The translations under genes and the position numbers were made by a program. Of a DNA stretch of 64,000 nucleotides, positions 16,230-24,804 are shown piece by piece. Source of the stretch: CALLPQ01 sp964421675 (GTDB taxonomy: Bacteria > Pseudomonadota > Alphaproteobacteria > Caulobacterales > Parvularculaceae); assembly GCA_964421675.1 (NCBI GenBank), contig CAYQXV010000003.1, forward strand, positions 1 to 64,000. The letters run 5' to 3'. The notes under the pieces are model-generated. The model was not told the DNA's origin. It saw only the letters and a list, made by a program, of their open reading frames with translations, and searched no databases. Within the stretch, counting starts at the first letter, position 1. Every line of letters starts with the position of its first letter.

Positions 16230-17206
16230 ATGGCCCGTCGCCGTTCACGCGCCGATGCCAATATCTGGCCCGGCTTTGTTGATGCTCTTTCAACATTACT
16301 TCTTGTAATGATGTTTGTGCTGTCGATCTTTGTGGTCGCACAGTTCTTCCTTGGCGATAAATTGGCCACGGTAAAACAAGAGTTATCCGACAAAGATTCC
16401 GAACTGGCGCGTTTGATTGCACAAATCAATTCCATCAATGACGAGCTTGGGCTGGAGAAACAAAAGAACGCACAACTTGCTGCCGATATTCTCGCATTGA
16501 ACGACACCATCGATGAAAAGAATGATGAGCTTGCCGGGTTAACGGCTGCGTTAGCAACGTCGGCGGCGGCGGTTGCTGCGAGTGCTGATGAATTGGACGC
16601 GGAGCGAGCGCTTAGCGAGGAACAAAAAAGTCAGATCGCGACATTGAACGCACAAATTGCAGCCCTGCGAAAGCAGTTGGCAAGCCTTCAGGAAGCGCTC
16701 GATGCGGCGGAGGTCAAAGACCTTGAGCAGCAATCGCAGATCGAAAATCTATCAACACGGTTGAATGCCGCGCTTTCGCGCAAGGTGCTGGAATTGCAAG
16801 AGGTGCGCTCGCGCTTTTTCGAAGCGCTGCGTGATGCGCTCGGCGACCGTGCTGACGTGAAAGTCGTTGGCGATCGGTTTATCTTCGAAAGCGATATTTT
16901 GTTCGGTTCATGCTCATCAACACTTGGCGAGGCTGGTAAGGTTGAGCTGCGCAAGCTTGGTGCAGCGCTGATTGATATTCAAAATGATTTACCAAGTGAT
17001 TTGGCTTGGGTGCTGCGGGTGGATGGTCATGCAGATGCCGCGCGCCTTGGGCCTGGATGTCGTCAGTTTTTTGACTCCAATCTTGAGCTATCAGCGCAAC
17101 GGGCGATTTCGGTTGTTGAGTTTTTGACATCCAACGGTGTGCCCGCAAGGCGTCTTCTCGCGACCGGGGCCGGGTCTACCTATCCATTGGTGAGCGGATC
17201 ATCGAG
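16230..17206 (+). CDS. MotB/OmpA-like peptidoglycan-binding partner (3' end lost in gap)
   Basis: The visible 325 residues start with a MotB-type single helix, IWPGFVDALSTLLLVMMFVL, with the channel Asp in FVDAL. A long Ala/Glu/Lys/Leu-rich coiled coil covers about 45-190. An OmpA-like peptidoglycan-binding domain follows (LFGSCSSTLGEAG, VDGHADAARLG, NLELSAQRAISVVEFL, RLLATGAGST). The helix would form the proton path with the upstream MotA-like protein, and the OmpA domain would hold the cell wall. The frame is open into the run of N, so the last few dozen residues and the stop are missing. The apparent continuation of the frame beyond the gap lies antisense to nadE and is not real. Confidence 0.85.
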
Positions 17207-17306
17207 NNNNNNNNNNNNNNNNNNNNNNNNNNNNNNNNNNNNNNNNNNNNNNNNNNNNNNNNNNNNNNNNNNNNNNNNNNNNNNNNNNNNNNNNNNNNNN
17301 NNNNNN
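17207..17306. other. Assembly gap (100 N)
   Basis: Exactly 100 N, a conventional placeholder of unknown true size. It swallows the end of the MotB-like gene. The right edge touches the stop codon of nadE at 17307. The two flanks do not resemble each other. Confidence 0.98.
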
Positions 17307-18962
17307 TTACTGATCCCGCCAGCCATTTGTAATCGGGTATCGCCGATCGCGGCCAAAATTCACGCGGGCGACTTTTGGTCCTGGCGGTGCCTGGCGTCGT
17401 TTATATTCTGCAATATAAAGAAGATGTTCGATGCGCCGCACGACGGCCTCATCATGGCCCATGGCGATAATCTCGCGCACCGGTTTTTCATCCTCAACAA
17501 GGGCTTCCAGTATTTCATCAAGAACGGGATAAGGCGGCAGGCTATCTTCGTCTTTTTGATCCTCGCGCAGCTCAGCGGAAGGCGGCTTGGTGATGATCCG
17601 CTCAGGGATGACCAGACCCTTTGGGCCTTTTAAGTCGGGTGCATGGTTCCCATTGCGCCAGCGGCAAAGAGCGAAGACTTCCATCTTATAGAGATCTTTG
17701 AGCGGGTTATATCCACCATTCATATCGCCATAAAGCGTTGCATAGCCAACTGACATTTCTGATTTGTTGCCGGTCGTGAGCACCATGGAGCCAAATTTAT
17801 TCGACAGCGCCATTAGCAAGCTGCCTCTTATGCGCGATTGTATGTTTTCTTCTGTGGTGTCGGGCGGCAGCTCTTTAAACAATGGCGCCAACATTTCATC
17901 AAATGCGTCAACGCCCGGTCCAATAGAGAGCGTATCAAGACGCACACCAAGATGGCCCGCGCATGCGCTCGCATCTTCAAGGCTTTCGCGCGATGTATAT
18001 TTTGATGGCATCATCACGCAGTGAACATTGTCAGCACCCAGCGCATCAACGGCGATGGCTGCTGTCAGGGCGCTATCAATGCCGCCGGATAAGCCGATAA
18101 CAACACCTTTAAAATGGTTTTTACGAACATAATCGCGCACCCCTAACGTCACCGCTCTATAGTCGCGTTCATCGCCTTGCGGCCATGATGCATTGGGGCC
18201 TTTAACGCATTGCCAATCATCGCCAGATGCCTGCCAGTGCGTGATCGCAATATCTTCGCGAAACATATCAACGCGATGGGTGAGGGTGCCTTTGCGGTCC
18301 ATAATAAAAGACGCGCCGTCAAAAACGATTTCGTCTTGGCCCGCCAGCTGATTGACAAATATCAGCGGCAATCCAGTGGCCCGGCAACGCTCAGCAGCGG
18401 CGTCGGTGCGTTCTTGTATGGCTGTTTTGCGAAATGGCGACCCGTGGGGGGCGATCAGGATTTTTGCGTCATCCTTGGCCAGTTGCTCTCCGGTGCCGCA
18501 AATCCACATATCCTCGCAGACAAATAGCCCAAGCTTTACCCCTCGGAACGATACCGGTCCTTGATAGCTGCCCGGTGTGAACCGCCGTGGTTCATCAAAC
18601 ACGCCATAATTTGGCAATCTGATTTTGTCGCGATGGGCAATAATGTTTCCATCATCAAACAGGAATGCGCGATTATAGAGGTTATCGTCTTCGCGCCATG
18701 GTGTGCCAATAATCAAGCCCGGCCCGCCCTTGGTAATTTCGGCGAGCGAGGTTGCCGCGTCCATACAGGCTTTTTGGTAACTCGATTTTTGCACAAGGTC
18801 TTCGGGTGGATATCCGGAGATCACCAGTTCGCAAAATACGGCCAGATCGGCGCCTTGGCCTTTTGCCTGTGCATAGGCGGTTTTTATTTTTTCGACATTA
18901 CCAGCAATGTCCCCGACTTGGGGGGCAATTTGGCAAAGGGCGATGGAAAGAGTTTTGGTCAT
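17307..18962 (-). CDS. nadE: Glutamine-dependent NAD+ synthetase
   Basis: NadE amidates nicotinic acid adenine dinucleotide to NAD+, taking ammonia from glutamine. The 551 residues hold an N-terminal nitrilase-type glutaminase with its Glu-Lys-Cys triad (FCELVISGYPPEDL, RDKIRLPNYGVFDE, LFVCEDMW). A C-terminal synthetase follows, with the P-loop GLSGGIDSALTAA and TTGNKSEMSVGYATLYGD. The frame continues upstream to 19013, but the ATG at 18962 (MTKTLSIALCQIAPQVGDI) is the family start. The stop lies exactly at the edge of the gap, and the protein appears complete. It follows the DegT gene on the same strand, 72 bases downstream of it. Confidence 0.96.
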   Translation of the reverse strand: MTKTLSIALCQIAPQVGDIAGNVEKIKTAYAQAKGQGADLAVFCELVISGYPPEDLVQKSSYQKACMDAATSLAEITKGGPGLIIGTPWREDDNLYNRAFLFDDGNIIAHRDKIRLPNYGVFDEPRRFTPGSYQGPVSFRGVKLGLFVCEDMWICGTGEQLAKDDAKILIAPHGSPFRKTAIQERTDAAAERCRATGLPLIFVNQLAGQDEIVFDGASFIMDRKGTLTHRVDMFREDIAITHWQASGDDWQCVKGPNASWPQGDERDYRAVTLGVRDYVRKNHFKGVVIGLSGGIDSALTAAIAVDALGADNVHCVMMPSKYTSRESLEDASACAGHLGVRLDTLSIGPGVDAFDEMLAPLFKELPPDTTEENIQSRIRGSLLMALSNKFGSMVLTTGNKSEMSVGYATLYGDMNGGYNPLKDLYKMEVFALCRWRNGNHAPDLKGPKGLVIPERIITKPPSAELREDQKDEDSLPPYPVLDEILEALVEDEKPVREIIAMGHDEAVVRRIEHLLYIAEYKRRQAPPGPKVARVNFGRDRRYPITNGWRDQ

Positions 18963-19034
18963 GCGTGGAGATTTAAGGGGTCTGCGCAGTGGGGGCAAGA
19001 CGGGCTGCCCCATCTTTTTAGAATAGCCATCCTG

Positions 19035-20216
19035 TTAGAAAAGGTTGAGAGCCTCTTCGACCATGTCACAAATATACTCGGCCTGGCGTTCACTCAAATA
19101 GGGGTGCATTGGTAATGCCAGAATTTCATCTGCAACTTTATCGGTGTGGCGTAGCTCATTTTCATTGTCGCTGCTTGGCGCGAATGCGGCAAAAGCAGGC
19201 ATTTTGTGCAAGGGGTTGCGGTAATAAATGGCCGTTGGCACATTGCGTTGTTTGAGATGTTCAATCATTGCATCGCGTTTGCTGACGCAAATTGAAAAAT
19301 ATCCGTAGCCTGATTGGGTGCCCGGGCGGCTCGCTTGGCAGCGGACTTTGTCGCCAAGGCGGCGATGATAGATTGAGGCAATATGTTTGCGCGCTTGTAA
19401 TTCATCATCAAATATTGCGAGCTTTTCCAACAGCACCGCTGCCTGGAAGCTGTCCATTCGTCCATTAAACCCGACACGGATGGAATCTTTGCGCGTTTCC
19501 TCGGTGCCATGCCAGCGAATAGAGGTCCATTCTTCAAGGTCCGCTTCATCCTGGGTTAACATTGCCCCGGCATCGCCATAAGCGCCCAACGATTTGCCCG
19601 GAAAGAAACTCACCGCTGTCGCTGGGGCCAGATTGCCGACCCATTTATCATGCATCTGCCCGCCAAACCCTTGTGCACCGTCAGCAAATAAAAACAGGTT
19701 TTCCCGCTCTGCAATCACCCGCAAGGCATCATAATCGGCAGGCAGGCCAAACAGATCAACCGGGATGACGGCACGCGGTGTTAACCGGCCTTCGGCTTTT
19801 ATCCGTGCGATCGCCTTTTTGAGAGAATGAGGGCAAAGCACAAATGTGTCTGGATCAATGTCGACAAAGATTGGCGCTGCCCCCGTCAGCAAGATTGCAT
19901 TCGCGGTTGCGTTATAGGTGAAGGCTGGCAAGAAAACCGCATCCCCCTGACAAAGGCCGCGCGCCAATAATGGGGCGATGAGCGCCGCCGTTCCCGATGC
20001 GCAAGCAACCGCCCCCACAGCGCCGGTGCGCTCTGCAAGCAGGGCTTCTAATTCTTCAATTTCCGGCCCGCCAATATAGCGGCCATGATCAAGAACGGCG
20101 GTTAATCGGTTTTCAATATTGCTTCGTATGCGTCTTTGTTGTGCTTTCAAGTCAATGAACGCAATTTCCCCGATTGAGGACTGGGCCGCCAGACTCAAAT
20201 TTGCAACACTGTTCAT
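19035..20216 (-). CDS. DegT/DnrJ/EryC1/StrS-family PLP aminotransferase
   Basis: This 393-residue PLP enzyme aminates a keto nucleotide sugar, using glutamate as donor. It has IGGPEIEELEALLAERTGA near the N-terminus, ACASGTAAL, the DGAQGFGG cofactor Asp, and SFFPGKSLGAYGDAGA, whose Lys carries PLP. Its start ATG overlaps the stop of the upstream Gfo/Idh/MocA gene by four bases (ATGA), so the two are translated together. That pairing matches pathways such as WlbA/WlbE, in which a UDP-sugar is oxidised at C3 and then aminated. The exact sugar is inference. Confidence 0.9.
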   Translation of the reverse strand: MNSVANLSLAAQSSIGEIAFIDLKAQQRRIRSNIENRLTAVLDHGRYIGGPEIEELEALLAERTGAVGAVACASGTAALIAPLLARGLCQGDAVFLPAFTYNATANAILLTGAAPIFVDIDPDTFVLCPHSLKKAIARIKAEGRLTPRAVIPVDLFGLPADYDALRVIAERENLFLFADGAQGFGGQMHDKWVGNLAPATAVSFFPGKSLGAYGDAGAMLTQDEADLEEWTSIRWHGTEETRKDSIRVGFNGRMDSFQAAVLLEKLAIFDDELQARKHIASIYHRRLGDKVRCQASRPGTQSGYGYFSICVSKRDAMIEHLKQRNVPTAIYYRNPLHKMPAFAAFAPSSDNENELRHTDKVADEILALPMHPYLSERQAEYICDMVEEALNLF

Positions 20217-21274
20217 GATGCAATTCCTAAACTCAACTTTTGAGAATCATCTTTGCGCTCGGACTGGGCCGATGCAGCGGTATTAATACCGGCTGCTTGT
20301 TCACAGGCAATGGCAAGTTTTAAAGCCTGCAGGCCCGCAGCGCCGTGAACCATTGGCTGTTCACGGGCGATAATCGAATTAATGAAGGCACTCGCGCCGA
20401 TCATTAATGGGTCGTTCAGGGCGTCGCCGCCTTGAAAGGAGCCATCGAACTTATGGGATGTTGTATTGGTAATTGTCCGTGTCAGGAAATCGAGCGTGAT
20501 TGATCCATCCGCATAGCCAAGGGTAAGGCTGCGTTTTGGCGACGTTGCTTTTCTGCTGGCGGTGCAGCTAATAGTGCAGGCGGGGCTCTGCAAGGTCGCG
20601 GTTACCGCGTCGATATCGCCGGTGGCGGAAATATCGATGGGTTCGTTCCCAATAAATTGCGCGGCAAGATCGAGATCATGAATCATAAGATCGAGAATAA
20701 CCGAAACGTCCGTTCCCCGGTTGGAGGGCGGGCTAATGCGTTCACAGATGATCGTGTCTGGCTGCGGGAGATTGAACAAGCCAATAGCATTGGCGACATA
20801 TCGCTCTTGATGGCCAATTTGGAGAATAAGGTTTTTAGCGCTGGCCAGATCAACCAGATGCTGTGCATCATTAATCGTGGTCGCGATTGGTTTTTCGATA
20901 AACACATCAAGACCGGCTTCTAAGGCAAGGCGTGCGGCATGGGCATGGGCGCGTGCCGGGCAGGCAATGATAATGGCTTGCGACTGATCGATTACCGCTT
21001 GAAGGGAGCCGGGCGTCTGGCACGCTTGGTCGGTGCGCGCTTGTTGGCGCTCAGCAAGCTGTTCGGCGGCGTTTTTATCCTGATCGTAAACGGCACAAAG
21101 ATGGGCGCCTTTAAGACTGGCGATTTTGTTTGCGTGGAAACCAGCGAATGTTCCCGCGCCTATCAGGCCGATGGGCACGGATTGTGTTTGGGAACCAGTC
21201 GCTGCAACGCTGCTAGCATCGCGCGTCTTTTCGCCTCTTGCGTGTTCTGCTGCTTGCTTTGGCGCCCGTGCCAT
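20213..21274 (-). CDS. Gfo/Idh/MocA-family sugar dehydrogenase
   Basis: This NAD(P)-dependent oxidoreductase has the Rossmann motif IGLIGAGTFAGFHANKI about 35 residues in, and EAGLDVFIEKPIAT, whose EKP holds the catalytic Lys. Next comes QIGHQERYV. The C-terminal half is the typical beta-sheet substrate domain. The open frame extends to 21409, but I prefer the ATG at 21274 (MARAPKQ), which still leaves a 30-residue polar extension before the Rossmann fold. No strong Shine-Dalgarno sequence settles the choice. It is translationally coupled to the DegT aminotransferase and probably makes its 3-keto substrate. Confidence 0.85.
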   Translation of the reverse strand: MARAPKQAAEHARGEKTRDASSVAATGSQTQSVPIGLIGAGTFAGFHANKIASLKGAHLCAVYDQDKNAAEQLAERQQARTDQACQTPGSLQAVIDQSQAIIIACPARAHAHAARLALEAGLDVFIEKPIATTINDAQHLVDLASAKNLILQIGHQERYVANAIGLFNLPQPDTIICERISPPSNRGTDVSVILDLMIHDLDLAAQFIGNEPIDISATGDIDAVTATLQSPACTISCTASRKATSPKRSLTLGYADGSITLDFLTRTITNTTSHKFDGSFQGGDALNDPLMIGASAFINSIIAREQPMVHGAAGLQALKLAIACEQAAGINTAASAQSERKDDSQKLSLGIAS

Positions 21275-21518
21275 CTGATTACTCACTATTACTGGTGACC
21301 TGACCCCAGTCATGCGCCCGAATGTGGAAGCGCCTGCGGCGTTTTTCGGGAGTATAGCCGACCGAGCCGGGTTGGCGTATGCTTGGTGCCACATAATACC
21401 ATCAAACAATGTTTCTCGCTGTTACATAATGGGCCCTTATCCCAGTAAAATCTGTAGGCAGGTCAAAGGGTTATGGGAGTTGTGGGGGTTATCGCGCCAG
21501 AGTAACGCGATGGCGCGC

Positions 21519-22406
21519 TTATGATTTGCGCTCAAAAACAAACTGGGCGGCCCCTTTCAGGGGCGCGGCACGGTTGCCAAATCTGTCGAGATGGGCCTGA
21601 GCGCTCTCTACGAGTTCGCGTGCTCTGGTGCGTGCACCATCGGCGCCGAGCAATTTAACAAATGTTGCCTTGTCCATATCTACATCTTGACCGGTTGGCT
21701 TACCCAATGTTTCGGGGTCGGAGTAAATATCAAGCAGATCATCGACAATCTGAAAGGCAAGGCCGAGATCCTCTGCATAATCGGAAAGCGCGTTGACTTC
21801 ATCTTCGGTGGCATCGCCAACAATTCCGCCGCCAACTGCAGAAAACCGGATGAGCGCACCGGTTTTCAATCGCTGCAATTGGCTGACCCCTTCAAGGTCG
21901 AAGCTTTTTTGTTCAGCATAGATATCAATCATTTGCCCGCCAACCATGCCAACCTTGCCGGATGCGCGTGCAAGCTCTAGCGCAAGGGCGCAGCGAATAT
22001 TCGCATCGGGATGGGTTTGCGGCTCGGCAAGAATTTCAAATGCTTGGGTGAGTAAGGCATCCCCGGCAAGCACGGCCGTCGCATCGTCAAACGCTTTATG
22101 GACAGAAGGGCGACCACGACGCAGGTCGCTATCATCCATCGCTGGGAGATCGTCATGGATCAAACTATAGCAGTGGATCATTTCAACGGCGCACCCGGCG
22201 CGGATTGAGCGCTCGCGCGGCGTGTCAAACATATCGGCCGCCGCGATCACAAGGAAAGGGCGTAATCTTTTGCCGCCATCAAGGGCGCCGTGACGCATCG
22301 CAGAGACGACCCGGCCGAGCGGCCCGTCACATTCGGGTAAAAAATCATCAAGCGCCGTCTCGATGAGGGCGGCGGTTTCACGAATGGTCGAGTCAAAAGC
22401 GCTCAT
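21519..22406 (-). CDS. ispA: Farnesyl (short-chain polyprenyl) diphosphate synthase
   Basis: IspA condenses isopentenyl and dimethylallyl diphosphates to geranyl and then farnesyl diphosphate, the substrate for the hopanoid enzymes encoded just downstream. The 295-residue protein has the first Asp-rich motif in LIHDDLPAMDDSDLRRGRPS and the second in FQIVDDLLDIYSD, plus GGKRLRPFL. The spacing DDx4D and the length fit the IspA class. It begins the isoprenoid region and is separated from the zinc-site protein upstream by 121 bases. It is not adjacent to dxs or xseB, unlike in many proteobacteria, as far as this window shows. Confidence 0.94.
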   Translation of the reverse strand: MSAFDSTIRETAALIETALDDFLPECDGPLGRVVSAMRHGALDGGKRLRPFLVIAAADMFDTPRERSIRAGCAVEMIHCYSLIHDDLPAMDDSDLRRGRPSVHKAFDDATAVLAGDALLTQAFEILAEPQTHPDANIRCALALELARASGKVGMVGGQMIDIYAEQKSFDLEGVSQLQRLKTGALIRFSAVGGGIVGDATEDEVNALSDYAEDLGLAFQIVDDLLDIYSDPETLGKPTGQDVDMDKATFVKLLGADGARTRARELVESAQAHLDRFGNRAAPLKGAAQFVFERKS

Positions 22407-22527
22407 ATTGGTCTCTCAAAGAAAGTAAAGTGCCGCGATGGGCTGTGTCGTTCACACATGCCAGCGTTTAACCGCGCGGCCAGCAATCTTCAAGGCGCAG
22501 ATTGCCGAAAATATCTCGCCAATTTTG

Positions 22528-23319
22528 TCAGACATTGGCCCGTGTGAGGCCCGATCCCTGACACGGCTCGCATTGGCGCGAGGGAAACCCGGTTCGACCG
22601 CGACCGTCACATGTCTGGCATAAAGAGCGGCTTGCATCTTTTGCACCGAGAAATCTTTTTAGGATCGCACTGGGGTCTGTGTTGAAGGCCGCGTTGCGGT
22701 GAACGGGCGCGGGACTAGGTGTAGGAGTTGGCGCGCTTGCAGGATCGTTCGGCAGGCTCTCGCCAGAAAAATGAACGGCGCTCGCAGCCTCTGGTCCGTC
22801 CATGCCGGTTGGCTGGGTATCTAATGCAATCTTATTGTTCAGGCTGCGCGCGAGAGACAGCGCCTTGCCTGAATAAGCAGACCCGATGCTTTCTTCCGGG
22901 GTTAGCATTTTTAGCGTCAGAATGATGTCGCGCTGCCACGCGCCCAAGAGCAATGAAAATCGATTTTCGTCAAACGGCCCGGTTGCTTCCTGGAAAGAAA
23001 ACAGAACCATATCGCCGCTATCCATGACTTCGGCGACCGAATTATGCAGGCTTCGGTTCAGTTGCTCGATCAGCGGTGTGCCCGTTGGAAACCCGGAGAA
23101 ATAGGCGATCAATGCAAATTCTACAATTTTTTCCCGGTCAGACTCTGCATGCACAAGAACCGCCAGAAATGTCAGCCCTTTATGGGTGACGCGGTAAAAC
23201 CGTGTGTTGAGGTCATCTTCTATATGCGAAACGTCATCATAGGTGCGCTTCAACAGGGTCAGCATGGAGGCGGCAGGCCAGTAGCCCTCGGGAGTGCTAC
23301 GAAAAAGGGATATTGTCAT
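22528..23319 (-). CDS. Uncharacterised protein with C-terminal DnaJ-type zinc site
   Basis: This 263-residue protein is of unknown function. Residues 1 to about 165 form a mixed alpha/beta domain (TRFYRVTHKGLTFLAVLVHA, VEFALIAYFSGFP, SLLLGAWQRDIILTLKML), remotely like YbjN-type domains. Residues 166-225 are a Pro/Ala/Ser linker (PTPTPSPAP). Residues 234-257 read CQTC-x12-CEPCQGSG, with four Cys at 234, 237, 250 and 253, as in one half of the DnaJ CxxCxGxG zinc finger. No signal peptide is seen, so it is cytoplasmic. It lies upstream of ispA on the same strand with 121 bases between. I do not recognise an established family for the whole protein. Confidence 0.78.
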   Translation of the reverse strand: MTISLFRSTPEGYWPAASMLTLLKRTYDDVSHIEDDLNTRFYRVTHKGLTFLAVLVHAESDREKIVEFALIAYFSGFPTGTPLIEQLNRSLHNSVAEVMDSGDMVLFSFQEATGPFDENRFSLLLGAWQRDIILTLKMLTPEESIGSAYSGKALSLARSLNNKIALDTQPTGMDGPEAASAVHFSGESLPNDPASAPTPTPSPAPVHRNAAFNTDPSAILKRFLGAKDASRSLCQTCDGRGRTGFPSRQCEPCQGSGLTRANV

Positions 23320-23543
23320 GGTCTGGTCGCTCCGAACCGTTATAATGAACTTGTCTTGCTTGGTTAGCCTACCAACTAGGCTAACTTACCAATGGTGCCG
23401 CGCCAAGCGGCAGGTGGGTAACAGTGAGATGAAATTATCGGCCGTTCGTCAAAGACTCTCCTTGACCGGGCGGCATTCGAATTGTGTTCAACCATAACGC
23501 GTAACCGGCAAATCAGGTGCTCGTTTATTCCAAAGAGAAGACC

Positions 23544-24527
23544 ATGTTGATCCGACTTTTGACCGACCGAGCGCCCATCCGGCAGTTGCTCGCCCCTATT
23601 TGCATTTTTGCGATGATATCGTGCAGCGTGAATGAGGTTTCTGCGCAAAAACAGGTCGAGGTCGCGCCAATTCCTCTTAATGGGCAAGACTCCCAGCTTA
23701 ACCAAATAGGCCAGCTACACTATCGCGGGGGCATAGAGCTTGCCGCCAGCGGGAAATGGTTTGGCGGTTTTTCGGGATTGCGGTGGCGCAATGGCGCGCT
23801 CCACGCGGTAAGTGATGCGGGATATTGGTTTTCCTTTGTTCCTGAGGAGCCGGAGGGGACGCTCACGGGCATAAAATCGGTTGCCCATGGGCGGCTTTTG
23901 GACAGCGATGGCGAGAAGTTAAAGGGAAAGAAAAACCGTGATGCGGAATCCCTTGCCATTGCCAGCAATGGGGACTGGCTGATTGGATTTGAGCGTGATC
24001 ATCGCATTGCACGCTACTCATCCTTTTCTGACGCCGCACAACCGAGCGTTTATGATTTGCGTGATATTTTCGGCAAAATCTCGTCTAATCAGGGGATTGA
24101 AGCCATGGGTGCCCTCAAAGGCGGGATTTTTGGCTGTGTCCAAAGACAACTCGATCGTGGTCCCAATTGTGCCGTTGTTGATGGAGAGGGCGTTGAGAGG
24201 ATCTCAATCGTCACTCCGCCGCCGCTTGATAAATTGGATGGGGAGATTGCTGATCTGGTCATTGGCCCCGATAGCGCGGCCTTTATATTGTTCCGCAGCT
24301 ATTCGCCCGCTAACGGCAATGGTGCCGCCATCGTGCGCCGCGATCCTGGCGGGTCCCTGGAAACACTCGCAGTTTTGCGTCCCCCTTTTAGCCTCGATAA
24401 TATGGAGGGGCTGGCGCTTAGAACCGTCGATGCCAAGACATATTTGTACGTAATGTCCGACGACAACTTCTCAGACACCCAGCGGACCATATTGATGAAA
24501 TTTGAGGTGATCGCCGGGGCGAGGTAA
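23544..24527 (+). CDS. Secreted 'esterase-like activity of phytase' family protein
   Basis: The mature part of this 327-residue protein matches the phytase-like beta-propeller family: GGFSGLRWRNGALHAVSDAGYW, DAESLAIASNGDWLIGFERDHRIARY, NQGIEAMGALKGG and FSLDNMEGLALR. The N-terminus is exported. It has the hydrophobic stretch LLAPICIFAMISC, which could be a lipobox ending at Cys, and a Sec-type site at EVSAQ. The substrate is unknown, and the name is a Pfam-style label rather than proven chemistry. AAGAGAAG before the ATG at 23544 fixes the start. It stands alone on the plus strand between ispA's neighbour and ispH. Confidence 0.82.
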   Translation: MLIRLLTDRAPIRQLLAPICIFAMISCSVNEVSAQKQVEVAPIPLNGQDSQLNQIGQLHYRGGIELAASGKWFGGFSGLRWRNGALHAVSDAGYWFSFVPEEPEGTLTGIKSVAHGRLLDSDGEKLKGKKNRDAESLAIASNGDWLIGFERDHRIARYSSFSDAAQPSVYDLRDIFGKISSNQGIEAMGALKGGIFGCVQRQLDRGPNCAVVDGEGVERISIVTPPPLDKLDGEIADLVIGPDSAAFILFRSYSPANGNGAAIVRRDPGGSLETLAVLRPPFSLDNMEGLALRTVDAKTYLYVMSDDNFSDTQRTILMKFEVIAGAR

Positions 24528-24578
24528 GCTCATCTGAGCGGTTTAAGCACGCCATTTCCCTGAATTTATTGCAATGCA

Positions 24579-24592
24579 GCATGATATCATGC
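24579..24592. promoter_or_regulatory. Perfect 14-bp palindrome upstream of ispH
   Basis: GCATGATATCATGC is a perfect dyad, 213 bases before the ispH start and 52 bases after the preceding stop. It could be an operator or the stem of a short hairpin. No regulator is known to me for it. Confidence 0.3.
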
Positions 24593-24804
24593 TAATTGTT
24601 TGAAAAATATGGGCTGGTTTTACAAAAGTGTGACCGGCAAATGCTTGCCGAGCGTGAACCATCATGAAATAAGCAAGTTTCATTGCGTTCGCGGGGGCGC
24701 TTGGGCGCGCTCGTTTGGGGACTTGCTATAGGGCGGCTCGATATCACCTCATCGGGCCTTAAGGTTGAGTATTCTGTGTTGGGTATAGAGGGGCAGTGAT
24801 TGCT

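Noticed and set aside
15273..17206. Zorya-type phage-defence system
   Set aside because: Only a MotA/MotB-like pair is present. No ZorC, ZorD or ZorE-like gene is visible on either side, and the next complete gene is nadE. The gap could hide little.
17207..17633. Continuation of the MotB-like frame across the N run to 17633
   Set aside because: The part after the gap is antisense to the C-terminus of nadE, and the gap length is a placeholder, so the frame across it has no meaning.
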